Assembly: GCA_039621445.1 (NCBI GenBank)
Contig: CP154956.1
Span: forward strand, 32,771,437 to 32,835,436
Direction of reading: 5' to 3'
Length of the DNA stretch: 64,000 bases
Source of the DNA: Euglena gracilis
Taxonomy: Eukaryota > Euglenida > Euglenophyceae > Euglenales
A model generated the notes under the pieces. That model was not told the origin of the DNA. It did not search any database and was given only the letters and a program-made list of their open reading frames with translations. Below are positions 22,955 through 34,324 of the stretch, piece after piece. The position numbers were made by a program, and so were the translations under genes. Position 1 is the stretch's first letter. Every line of letters begins with the position of its first letter.

Positions 22955-25900
22955 ATGGGCCCGCCGGAGGCTCTGCTGCAGGGGGGCGTGCCGCCGGTCG
23001 CCGCGGCCCACCCGGCCTCCCCGACGCTGCCGCGGACGTATGCCCGGCGGCCGGGGCTGCACGGGAAGGCCCAATGGGGGTCCGAATCCCCCACCCCCCT
23101 CCAGGATGGGGGTGAGGGGTGACCCCACCCACCCACCGACCATAGGGTTTCGGGGATGCCCGTGCGGCCCTGCCGGCGGCTGCACGTGCACGTCATCGAT
23201 GACGGCATCGGGCAGTGCGGCGAGCTGATGACGATCGCCGTCGGCGGCCAGGCAGGGGGCCGCGCCATGACTTGCTCGTGGGACCTTTCCTGTCCCTGTG
23301 GCTCAGGGACCCTTCCTATCCTTGTGGCTCGGGGACCTTCTCTATCCCTCCTGCAGTTTAGGGCATTTGGGGTCCTGCCTCGAGACGCCTCTTCTTTGAA
23401 GACCAGATACACCAAGCCCTCCAACGTCCAAAAGCAATCAGCATCCAAAAGCGATTTGGGATATGCTTTTTTTAATGAATAATAATTTTTTAATTAATGG
23501 GAAGGCACTCCCAAAATAATTTGCCCCAAAGCACCACAATAATTTGTTATGTTAATAATAATTAATGAGTGTTCATCTCTTCTCTGCAAAGCACACAGAC
23601 AACTCCAATCTTGGAAGAGGGTTTCTTTGAAGTTAAAACGGTCCGTCTTTTGATGCACTCAGGTGTCATGGGCACTTCTGAAGGGTCCAATTCTTCAACA
23701 CAAATATTTGAAATAGCCCCCTCTCACCCCACTGATGTCAATCGTCACAATTGTCGCACCACAGGCTATCATTGAGCTCAGGGCAGCCTGCACACCAGAC
23801 CATTGCTTAACACCTCTCCCACCCCACCCCCCTGGGGGGGGTGACTGACTGGTTTTTTCAGAGCGACTGGCTGGTTTTTTGGCCGTGACCCCCCCCTCCC
23901 CCCGGCCTCCCCGGAGGCCGCTAAGCAATGGTATGCCACACACTCTTATCGAGGAAATTTTTTTTTTCACTTTTGAAATCGCTAATCATTCATGTGGTCC
24001 CCCTCACCCTAATCACCTGCGCGGTGCCCAGTGATATGGATGGTTGGATGGGGTTGGAGGGATGTCGGTGCCACGCCGAAGAAGCACGTGCCACGCGGGA
24101 GTCACCTGCGTCGCTGCCCAGCAGCCCAGCAGAGTTGGAAGGGAAGCCCGGCGCCCTGCGGCCAGTTCCCGGACGCAGAGATCATTCTGGAGATCTTCGC
24201 CCACATCCGCGACCCCGACATGGTGAAGCCTATCGTGGAGGACGCGGCCAAGCTGGAGGGCATCGTGGTCCACACCCTGGTGGAGTCCCCCGTCTTGGAG
24301 GCCGTCTTCCTGTTGGCAGCGGAGTACCAGGTGTGGGCCCGCCACCAACTTAGGCGGCCGGATTCGCACTTAAGCTTTTTTCGTTTTATTTGCGCACTGG
24401 CGCAAATTTACGATTTTTTGATTCTGCTTTGTTTCGGCTGTGAAGGTCAGGGGGGTTTGAAAACACGTGAACAAGAGAGCACAAAAAATGAGCAAAATTC
24501 TGATTTTGGCGGTGAGACCCCCGGGACTTTGGCGAAAATGGTGTTTTTGGGGTGTACCAAAATGGACGTGGGTGTACCAAAAAACGCAAAAAAGCACCCT
24601 AGGAACGGGACCTTTACTGCCCCTGTTGCTCCTTTCGGCTGTGTCCCCGGGTGTGTCCGAGCTGCAGGCAGTGTGCGTCCTGGGTGTTTGTCGGACTGCT
24701 TTGCTTGCGGCGCCTTGGTGTGGTGTTTTTGGGGCTGTTTGCTAAAGCGCGGGGAGGAGGTGTCGGGGGGTGTGGGTGTGGTGTGACAGAGCTGGCGACA
24801 AGGACACAGGGGAAGGAAGGTAAGTACGGGGTGTTTGGCATTTGATGCGCAGATGTGAAATGGGGTCCACCGGGAATGAAGGGAATAAAGGGGAAGGGGT
24901 GTCTCCCACCCGGCTTATACCCGGGATGCGCAGAACCAGTTGTGTGGCAAAGAACCCTGCAGGAGAAGCCCAACACTAGAAGGAAAAAATTGTGTTTATG
25001 CGCGCAAATGCGCGCACCAACATGTTATGTTGATGCGCGCAATTGCAAAATTGTGCATCAACACAATTTTGTCCTTCTAGTGTTGGGCTTTGGCACCCAT
25101 GAACTAACGCCGTTGATAAACGGTGTGACATAGAGGCCCTGACGGTACGGACTGACGGGCCATCCAGTTGGTGAGTTTGTCACACTGTTTGTAAACGGCG
25201 CAAGCTTATGGGCGCAAATGTGCGCACCAACAAAATTATGTTTTATGCACGCATTTGCGCAAATGCGCGCACAAACATAATTGTGTTGGTGCGCGCATTT
25301 GCGCCCATAAACACAAATAAGAACGGTGTGACGGAAACACAACCGTCAAACACCGACAGCAGATGTGGTTATTTGCGCATTTGCGTCCATCACGTTGTTT
25401 GTGGGCGCAAATGCGCAGATAAACTGTACGAAGAAACTGCACAATTTACTATGTTTATTTGCGCATTTGCGCCCAATAAAACAACGTGATGCGCGCAAAT
25501 GCGCAAATAAACAACTAATGGAGCAGTAGAAAACGATTGCATTTGCCTCTCCTGCAACTACCCTTAGTGGCTTCTGAATGGGTTGAAAGCAAATGACCAC
25601 ACCGTCTCCTCCGGCGTATGGTGTTATTGTGCCGTTTGTTGACCATTGGCAGGTCCCACAAAAGATGGAGACATAGGATCTCCTGAAGGTGCGTGCACAG
25701 CCACCCAGTAACGGTACACGTCCACCGGCACCAATTTTAGGGTCCCAAGGGCCCTGCCGCTGACCTGCGGCCTGGGCTCCGCTGCTAAAGCCCCATCAGC
25801 TGCTGATGCTTCAGCACCCAACAGGCCGGCATCCACTTCCCCGGTGCAATGACACCCACCACAGCGGCCACGTTATACCCCGCAACCAGGGTGTAAGACT

Positions 25901-28900
25901 AGGGGTATGACGTGGTGCCAGTGCATGGCAACCAGCAGCCGAAGAGAGGTAGCCCTCAAGCACCCATTCCTTTGGATGCAAGGAAGTGGTGAACCTTTAC
26001 CACTGGATTGGGTGCATCAAAGCGGTGGGACCCACTCCCCCCAAATTATGCACAAAACCGGTGTTTTTTACGTTTTTCAAGGGAAAATGGCAAAGAAACC
26101 GTAAAACGGACTCCGGCCGGACACATCCCGGGTATTTCAGGTGCCAAATTTTGTCTCCTTGTAACGCAGTCCTGTTGCAGAAAAGGTGTCCAACAGTCAC
26201 AGGTCGTTTGCATGTCATCAATTCATGACGTTCAACTGCCAAACGCATGACGCCAAAACAACAGGCCGTGTGGGCCGGGTAACAGCAGTGCAAATGTACA
26301 CACGTAAGGCAGGCAAATTTTGGCCAGTCACACGCCGTGTTCCAGTGAACACTGCACACCACCTCTCACCACAAATTTCATCAGCATGTAATTGCGGTGC
26401 AAACCATTGGTTGGCGTGAGGAATTGCGTTCGCCAGCTGTCACAGAGGAGGAGATGGTATCGCACAACTCATGCGTGTTGGTGCGCGCATTTGCGCAAAT
26501 AAACACAACTTTGTTTGTGTGCTCTAAGGCTCCTGCAAACACATCATTTGAAGCGGTGTATAAAATGTCTGTGCGCGCATTTGCGCAAATGCGCGCACAA
26601 ACGTAATTATGTTTATTTGCGCAACTGCGCGCACCAACACGCCCATCACGTTTTTAAACCTCGCAGGTCATGGTCCTCATTGGTGTCTTTTAACATGGAA
26701 AGTAAAAGTACATGTTGGTGGGCACATTTGCGCAAGTAAACATGAACATGTTGGTGCGCGCATTTGCGCAAATGCGCACACCACCAAATTTGTTTGTGCG
26801 CGCATTTGCGCCCACCAACACGTCATTTTAACATCATCGGTTTGTGTTTTATTTGCGCAAATGCGCCCATAAACACAATTGTTTTTATTTGCGCAATTGC
26901 GCGCACAAACACACATCAATTGCGTGATGGCTGCCTCACGTAGTCTGTGTGTCTGTGGTGGTGTGATGTAATGAGGCTCCGTGTGTTCTTACCGGTGGCG
27001 GCAGTGTCCAAGCCAGTTCAGGCAGCACGTCAGCACCGTTTCCAAGTGTCGTTACCAGGGGGGTGTGCCTCTCTCCCGTTTGCTGTACAACAGCACAAGT
27101 CTCACCCCCAGCCCTATTAACGTCACCGGGTAAGCAGCGTGCACACCAGACCACTGGGAGTTAATCACCTCCAATAGATGGGTGTAACGGTTCTTAAATC
27201 GTGTTCTGGGTGTCAGGGTACAGGGTCCCAGGGGTTATAAAAAAAATGGTACATTTGCGCAATTGTGCGCATCCAAAGGAAAAAAGCTTAAGTGCGAATC
27301 CGGCCGCCTAAGACCAACACACCGCCCTCGCCAAACAGGGTGGTAGGGGGACAGACCTGTCATTTCAAAAATGGTGGTCCTAACTGTGCTGTTATCAGCA
27401 AGGCTTGAAGTCCCCCCCGAGACATTCCAGTCCAAAGGTGATTTTTTTAAAAAACAAATTCTCTTCACCAACTGATGGCATTTTTTTGGGTCTCACAGGT
27501 TGGAATTTACAGGATGTGTTGAGTGTAAAAAACGAATTACAGAATGCTGTACCCTTTCATTTCCTCTGGCATACATACATGTAAGCCCGACCTGCTGATG
27601 ATGCTGATCGCCTCCGATCATGGAGGTCGGCCGGCCAAGACCTCGCCCATGGGGGTGCCTGCGGCACCGGCACTCTTGGGGTGGCGACCAAGAGGAGCCG
27701 CCCCTGAGCCGGCAGGAACCTCACTCCCGGGGGGGGGGCGTCCAGCCAGGCAGTTCCCCTGGCGCCGCCGCTGACCTCACTCCCGGGGGGGGGGGGGTCA
27801 TGGCCCGGACCCCACGCCGCCGTGTCTCTGATCTGCCCGGGGCTGGGGGGACCTGGAGCTGTGTGTTTGCGGAGGGGGCGGGGGCATGTGTGTTTTTTTT
27901 TGTTTTGTGGGGTTGTTGGGGTGTGAGAGAGAGAGTGTGTGAGTGGGTGAGTTGTTTGATGCACAAATGAAAACGATTTTTGTTGTTTTTTCCCCTTTCT
28001 TCAATTTCACTTTAGAGAAGAAAAAAAGATTGGCATATCAGGCAAAATGGAATTGGGATACCAGAAAGCTCACGAGCATTGATGGTTTGAATGTGTGTTT
28101 TTGTGTTTATGGAGATTTGAAAAGATGTATGTTGTGGTGGTGTGTGTGAGAGAGAGAGTGAGTGAGTGAGTGGGTTTATGTTTTTGACCTGCACAAATGA
28201 AAACGCTACTTAACATCATTGTTAATGTTTTTTTCCCCTTTCACTTCAATTTGGACACCTCCTTAGAGAAGAAAAAAAGATTGGCATACAGGCAAAATGG
28301 AATTGAGAAATACCAGAAAGCTCCACGAAGTGTCGATTTGAATGTTATTATATTTGGATGTCAAGAAAGAAATCAAATTTTCTTTGAATTTGCTGGGAAA
28401 ATTTTTTCTGGACGGAAAAATTTCCCCAACCCCATTTCCAAGAATTTTTCTTTTTTTTCCTGTTCAAGCCTTTTCTTTTCCTGGCAAAGATTGGGCATGA
28501 TCAAATGCCGGATGTGGGACACAATCAATTGCCATTAATCTGTTGTGGAAATTTTGCCTTTTTTTTCTGATTTTGGGTGTTGGGTTTCCGGATTGAGAAA
28601 AAACTCAAAGTTTTGGGGTGGATTCCACCAGAAAATTAGTTCAGAAAACTTTTTTCCACAATTCTTGTCGTCGGTTTTTGTGTGTCGGCTTCCAGTATTT
28701 TCCCGGCGCTTAAAGGGTTTGCCGAAATTTGTTCCGACAGAATTTTTTCCCCTCGGCAATTCCTATTTCCAGAATTCCCCCCCCCCCCCAGCATACATCA
28801 GTGCCACTGGCAAGGAGCAAACACATCTGCTGGTCAGTTGGAGCGGCCAAGTTCCCCCGCCGCGGACCCCGCTCAGTGTGTTCATGGGCACCCTCGGGTA

Positions 28901-31900
28901 CAAGGTGGCGAACTGCCCCCTCGTGCCCGGCCAGGACCTCCCCGAGGCCTTCGAGAAGGTGGACCGCCGCCGGGTGTTCGGCATGACGATGGAGCCGGAC
29001 GTGCTGGCGACGTACCGGCAGGTGCGTCGTGGCTCACCCCGCGCTGCGTTGTCCCTGCCATCTGCCCCATGCTGCATTTCTACTCCTTCGCGAACCCAAG
29101 AATTTGATTTTGAATGGAATGGGACTCCAGGTTAGGAGCAGCGAGACTTATCTTCGGAAAGCTTATCATGGACCAGCAGAGCGGACCATCAATAACGGAC
29201 ACACACCAAGGACACCACTTTTGGCCAATGCCCCTGGTCCCTTTACCCCCAAGGGGAGGGGGTGGGTGATTCTGGGCCACAGATTCACTTGACACCTGTG
29301 TGGGTGGGTGGGTTTTTGTGGGTTGGGGCCTCTGGACCCCCCAGGAGGTGGGCGGTCCATGGGTCAGATCCAGATGGGTCATGGGCCAAAGGTCGGGCTG
29401 GAAATTTTTTTCAGCACTTTCAGTCGAGTTTGGCTGTATTTTGGGTGGGTGGGTGGGTGGGTGGTTGACCTCCCCCGGGGGGGGGGGGGTTATGGGCCGG
29501 TGGATTTTTGAAAAAAAAATGGGTGGGTCCCGACCCCCAGGGGGTGGGTTGGGGCGGACCCCCCCTCCTCCTCCCCGGTCTTAAAAAAACCCGAGGGGCT
29601 TAGTCTGGGTATGGGTCAGGTCTGTGTATGGTGGTGCCCAAAATTTCTGGCGTGAAGAGCCAAACTTTTTTTTAAAAAGTCAAAAAGCTGGAAAAATGGA
29701 ACTTAGGCGGCCTAATTCGCACTTAAGCTTTTTACTTTTTATTTGCGCAAATGCGCAAATCCCCGATTTTTTTTATTCCGGCGGTGAAGGTCCGAGGGGT
29801 TTGAAAACACATTGACAAGCAAGGGCAAAAACGAAGCGATTTTTTGGTTTTGGCGGTGTGACCCCCAGGACTTTGGCAAAAAACAGTGATTTTGGGGGGT
29901 GTCAGGAAAGACCCAACCCCGGGACCTTGCCGGCCAAAAGGGAAAAAAAAACGCAAAAAAGCACCGTAGGAATGGGGCCTTTACTGCCCTTGTTGCTTCT
30001 TTCGGCTGTGTCCCCGGGTGTGTCTGAGCTGCCGGGGTGTGTGCCCTGGGTGTTTGCCGGCCTGCTTTGCTTGCTGCACCTTGGTGTGGTGTTTTTGGGC
30101 TGTTTGTTAAAGTGCGGGGAGGAGGTGCCGGGGGGTGTGGGTGTGGCGTTACCAAGCGGGAAGGAGGGACGCAAGGGAAGGAAGGTAAGTGTGGGATGTT
30201 TGGCAAGGGAAGCGCAGGGGGGATGAAATGGGGTCCGAAGGGACTGAAGGGGATGGGTGTCTCACACCCAGCTTATGCCCGGGATCCGCACAACCACTTG
30301 TGTGGCAAAGAACCCTTCAGGAGAAGACCAGCACTGGAAGGACAAAATTGTGTTTATGGGCGCAAATGCGCGCACCAACATGTTTATGTTTATTTGTGCA
30401 ATTGCGCAAATAAACATAAACATGTCCTTCAAGGATTGGGCTTTGGTACCCATGAACTGACGCCGTTGATAAACGGCGTGACAAAGGGGCCGTCAACTGG
30501 ACGGACCGTCCAGGCCGTCCAGTTGGTGGGTTTGTCACACTGTTTGCCGACGTGCAAGCTTATGCGCGCAAATGCGCAAATAAACCACATCTGCTGCTGG
30601 TGTTTGACAGTTGTGTTTCCGTCACACTCTTCTTTATGTTTATTTGCGCAAATGCGCAAATAAACAAAAAAACATTTTATGTTTATTTGCGCAAATGTGC
30701 AAATAAACATGTTTTTTGTTTATTTGCGCATTTGCGCAAATAAACAAAGAAGAACGGTGTGACGGAAACATAACTGTCAAACACCAGCAGCAGATGTGGT
30801 TTATTTGCGCATTTGCGCGCATCACGTTGTTTGATGGCGCAAATGCGCAAATAAACTGCATGAAGAAACTGTACAATTTATTATGTTTATTTGCGCATTT
30901 GCGCCCCCAAAAAACAATGTGATGTGCGCAAATGCGCAAATAAACAACCAATGGAGAAGTAAAAAACGGCTTCATTTGGCCCTCCTACAGCTACCCTTAG
31001 TGGCTTCTGAATGGTTCAACCCAAATGACCACACCGTCTCCTCTGGAATATGGTGTTATGGTGCCGTTTTTTTTTTACCATTGACAGGTCCCACAAAAGA
31101 TGGAGACATAGGATCTCTTGAAGATGTGTTCACAGCCACCCGGTAACGGTACATGTCCACCGGCACCAATTTTTGGGTCCCAAGGGCCCTGCCGCTGGCC
31201 TGCGGCCTTGGCTCCGCTGTTGCAGCCACATCAGCTGCTGATGCTTCAGCACCCAGCAGGCCGGCATCCACCTCCCTGGTGCAACAACACCCACCACAGC
31301 GGCCACGTTGTTCCCCGCAACTGGGGTGTGAGACTGGGGGGACGACGTAGTGCCAGTGCATGGCAACCAGCAGCCAGAGAGAGATGGCCCTCAAACACCC
31401 GTTACTTTGGATGCAAGGAAGTCTTGAAGCTTTACCACTGGATTGGGTGCATCAAAGCGGTGGGACCCACTCCCCCCAAATTATGCACAAAAACTGGTGT
31501 TTTCTTTGACATATTTCAAGGGAAAAATGGCAAAGAAAACCATAAAACGGACTACGGCTGGACACGTCCCGGGTATTTCAGGTGCCAAATTTTGTCTTCT
31601 TGTAACCCAGTCCTGTTGCAGAAAAGGTGTCCAACAGTCACAGGTCGTTTGCATGTCATCAATTCATGACGTTCAACTGCTAAACAGAAGACACCAAAGG
31701 AACAGGTCGTGTTGGCCTGGTAACAGCAGTGCAAATGTACACACGTAAGGCAGGCAAATTTTGGCTGGTGAAATGCCGTGTTCCAGTGAACATTCCACAC
31801 CACCTCTCACCACAAATTTCATCACCACGTAATCGTGGTGCATATCATTGGTTGGCGTGAGGAATTGCGTTCGTCAGCTGTCATGGAGGAGGGGATGGTA

Positions 31901-34324
31901 TCGCACAACTAATGCGTGTTGGTGCGCGCATTTGCGCAAATAAACACAACTTTGTTTGTGTGCTCTAAGGCTCCTACAAACACATCATTTTGAAGCGGTG
32001 TATAAAATGTTTGTACGCGCATTTGCGCAAATGCGCGCACAAACGTAATTTATTTATTTGCGCAATTGCACGCACCAACATGCCCATCACGTTTTTAAAC
32101 CTTGTAGAGTCATGGTCCTCATTGGTGTCTTCTAACATAGAACGTAAAAATACATGTTTGTGGGCGCATTTGCGCAAATAAACATAAACATGTTGGTGCA
32201 CGCATTTGCGCAAATGCGCACACCAAAAATTTGTTTGTGCGCGCATTTGCGCCCACAAACACGTTATTTTATCATTATCGGTTTACATTTTATTTGCGCA
32301 AATGCGCCCACAAACACAATTCTTTTTATTTGCGCAAATGCGCCCATAAACACACATCAGTTGCGTGCCCGCTGGCTGACGTAGTCTGTGGTGTGTAATC
32401 TAATGAGGCTCCGTGCGTTCTTACCAGTGGTGGTAGTATCCAAGTTAGTTCAGCCAGCTCGTCAGCACCATTTCCAAGTGTCGTCACCAGACCTCCATTT
32501 AGTATGTATCACCAAAATTTTTTTTTACGTATCACATGTATCACAGCCTAAAAATTAATGTATCACACATGTATCACCAAAAAATTTTTAATGTATCACA
32601 TATTTATCACCAATAAAATTTTAATGTATCACATATGTATCACCAAATTTTTGATTAAAATTTCCTTTTTTACATCAAATTACATTACATTACAAAAAAT
32701 TTCTATTTTTTTTCTTGATCATCTGGCCTCCAAAAATGCTAAATTTTATGAGAAAGCACAAAAAATGACCCCAAAGGGGGTTTTGGGTGCTATTTTGGGA
32801 CTTACGTGACTTCAAAAAATTTCGAAAATTTTTGGGAAATAATACCCCTCCCCAAATAATACCCCCCCCCCTCGCGCTGGGATTTCGGGCGAAAAAATAA
32901 TACCCCGGGGGTATTATTTGGGGGGGTTTACTCTTGTCAATGGTTTGAGGAATTGTTGTCTCGGAATCCTGTCTTCCGCGTTTTGAAGGTTCCCTTTGGA
33001 AGGAGCGGCTGAGAAGTTGCTGACAAAAAAGACAAAAAATTTGTGTATCACATATGTATCACCAAATTTTTTTTAATGTATCACATATGTATCACCCAAA
33101 TTTTTTTAATGTATCACATATGTATCACCAAAATAAAATTAATGTATCACAGATACGTTGTGATACGCACTAAATGGCGGTCTGGTCGTCACAAGGGGTG
33201 TGTGCCTCCCTACTGTTTGATGTACAACAGCACCGCTCTCACCCTCAGCCATATCCAGGTCACTTGGTAAGCAGCATTCACACCAAACTGCTGGGAGTCA
33301 ATCCTCTTCAACGGAGGAGTGTCACAGCGCATAATCTGTTCCCCCTGTGTCAGGGTACAGGGTCCCAAAAATTTCGTGAACTTTGCGCATTTGCGCAAAT
33401 GCGCCCATTTCAAAGAAAAAACCCTTAAGTGCGAATTCGGCCGCCTAAGTGGAATCTTTGAGGATTTTTCTTTGAAACATTTCTTCCTAATCCCATAATT
33501 TGAAGAAAAAAGTCAAAAATGATGGGAAAGTGGTGTTTGCCCCCCCTCCCGGATGGTTTTCGCGACCCTCCCCGAAAGGTGGACAGGGATAGGTGGGGGA
33601 CCCCTGTCCCCCACCCATCCAAGCCTGCATTCCCCCTCTCAAGGGGTGTGATTTTGGTGCCCTCTGGAGAGGTTCGGCCCCGCCTCTGTGCAGCATAAGC
33701 TGGAAGGCACTTTGGCTGGCTTGAGAAGGCTTAGCCTCAAACCAACCGAGGATTGGCACATTGGTGTCCAGGAGCCCAATGCCTGCTGTCTCAGTGCCGG
33801 CAGAAAGCCACCTGGCAGCGGCCGTGTGGGTTGGACGCGTACACCAACGTGAAGGCGGTTTGGGAGGAGGTGGAGGACGCAGAGAGGAGGTGAGCCTCAT
33901 TCCCCGCATGCCATGTGTATGCTGTTTGCTGTTTTTGAAACCACTCACGGCATTTTTCTTTTTGAACCTTTTCTCAATCTTTTTTTTCGAAGTTTTTCTT
34001 TTCAAACTTTTTTCCAAAAATTTCAGAGTTTTTTTTACAAACTAGTTTGAGGCGGTTGCAAGCTTTCTTTCCCATTTTGTTTTTGCTCTTTCCTTGCGTG
34101 CAGATTCTCCGGCTGTCCGTTTCCATGTTTCCCCTGGCCGCAGATTCAAACACCTCAAGGTGTCGAAGGTGGACGTGACCCACCTGTCCATCCAGTGCAC
34201 CGCCAACAAGATTGTTGGCTTGCTGAAGGATCGTTTCGACGAGGACTGGGCCACTCCGGGTCTGCATCGTCGCCTTTTGGCTGCACTGGATTCTGCTGAG
34301 AAATGGCAGTTATCCGTGTGTTGA
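22955..34324 (+). CDS. PPDK regulatory protein-like, copy A (probably degenerate)
   Basis: DUF299/PF03618 family: bifunctional kinase/phosphorylase that switches pyruvate phosphate dikinase by reversible Thr phosphorylation. Exons: 22955-23079, 23146-23251, 24166-24330, about 28792-29021, 33804-33889, 34144-34324 (TGA 34322-34324). Phases agree where testable. Intron 23252-24165 is GC-AG; the others are GT-AG. Seen: HVHVIDDGIGQCGELM (family N-terminal motif), FPDAEIILEIFAHI, VVHTLVESPVL, TPLSVFMGTLGYKVANCPLV, KVDRRRVFGMTMEPDVL, DAYTNVKAVWEEVE and a C-terminus ending KDRFDEDWATP. Missing against copy B: the VDLFGP exon and the HDDG catalytic-His exon, which should lie between 24330 and 28792, where element B inserted. 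The P-loop GVSRVGKS is replaced by SWSGQVPPPR. Either a pseudogene or a divergent non-catalytic paralogue. ATG 22955 is a guess. Confidence 0.82.
23796..23935. mobile_element. CATTGCTTA element, short copy (140 bp)
   Basis: Ends CAGACCATTGCTTAA and TAAGCAATGGTATG are inverted. Flanks CTGCACAC / CCACACAC are a possible degraded 8-bp duplication. The interior has two GACTGGTTTTTT units and a poly-C block. A 336-bp relative with a perfect duplication is at 35140-35475. It lies in the GC-AG intron of PDRP copy A. Confidence 0.65.
24349..27312. mobile_element. CTTAGGCGGCC element, copy B (2964 bp)
   Basis: Begins CTTAGGCGGCCGGATTCGCA and ends with the reverse complement, TGCGAATCCGGCCGCCTAAG. A perfect 5-bp duplication ACCAA is present on both sides (24344-24348, 27313-27317). 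Subterminal TTTGCGCAAAT-type palindromes are frequent from 24990 to 25510 and from 26470 to 26910. The middle part (25550-26450) is shared with copies C and D. No transposase seen. Inserted in an intron of PDRP copy A. Confidence 0.9.
27313..28791 (+). other. Intron remainder of PDRP copy A
   Basis: Expected to hold the missing VDLFGP and HDDG exons, but neither motif is found in any + frame. A frame near 27584-27680 (PDLLMMLIASDHGGRPAK) is the only stretch with faint resemblance, too weak to call. It also contains two ACTCCCGGGGGG blocks (27722, 27778) and a tandem duplication at 27920-28345. Confidence 0.4.
27920..28345. repeat. Two-copy tandem duplication of about 220 bp
   Basis: Both units run GAGAGAGAG, then GCACAAATGAAAACG, then TTAGAGAAGAAAAAAAGATTG, then GGCAAAATGGAATTG and CCAGAAAGCTC, in the same order (about 27920-28100 and 28140-28345). 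They have diverged with small indels. Confidence 0.8.
32488..33184. mobile_element. Nested CAGACC element with TGTATCAC minisatellite
   Basis: Ends CAGACCTCCATTTAGT and ACTAAATGGCGGTCTG; perfect 8-bp duplication GTCGTCAC (32480-32487, 33185-33192). Copy D has the uninterrupted GTGTCGTCACAAGG at the same place, proving insertion. The interior has AATGTATCACATATGTATCACC units on both sides of a further AATAATACCCCC copy (about 32660-32932), so three levels are nested. CA ends plus 8-bp duplication suggest a hAT-like MITE. Confidence 0.88.
32660..32932. mobile_element. AATAATACCCCC element inside the nested element
   Basis: Shares GATCATCTGGCCTCCAAAAA, the TTTTGGGTGCTATTTTGGG stretch and the AATAATACCCC end with 6536-7541, and in reverse with 42951-43350. 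The left boundary is imprecise because it abuts an AT-rich stretch. Confidence 0.6.

Larger units (their letters stand above)
29702..33449. mobile_element. CTTAGGCGGCC element, copy C (3748 bp)
   Basis: Ends CTTAGGCGGCCTAATTCGCA and TGCGAATTCGGCCGCCTAAG; perfect 5-bp duplication TGGAA (29697-29701, 33450-33454). It has the same internal order as copies B and D. It carries a 697-bp nested element at 32488-33184; without it the core is about 3.05 kb. Located in the intron 29022-33803 of PDRP copy A. Confidence 0.92.

Noticed and set aside
25000-25520. Possible CRISPR-like array of TTTGCGCAAATGCGC repeats
   Set aside because: The units are palindromes with irregular spacing, lie in a eukaryotic transposon-like element and lack uniform spacers.
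27584-27700. Candidate for the missing exon of PDRP copy A
   Set aside because: Resemblance to the VDLFGP region is limited to a few residues, with no HDDG and no clear splice sites.
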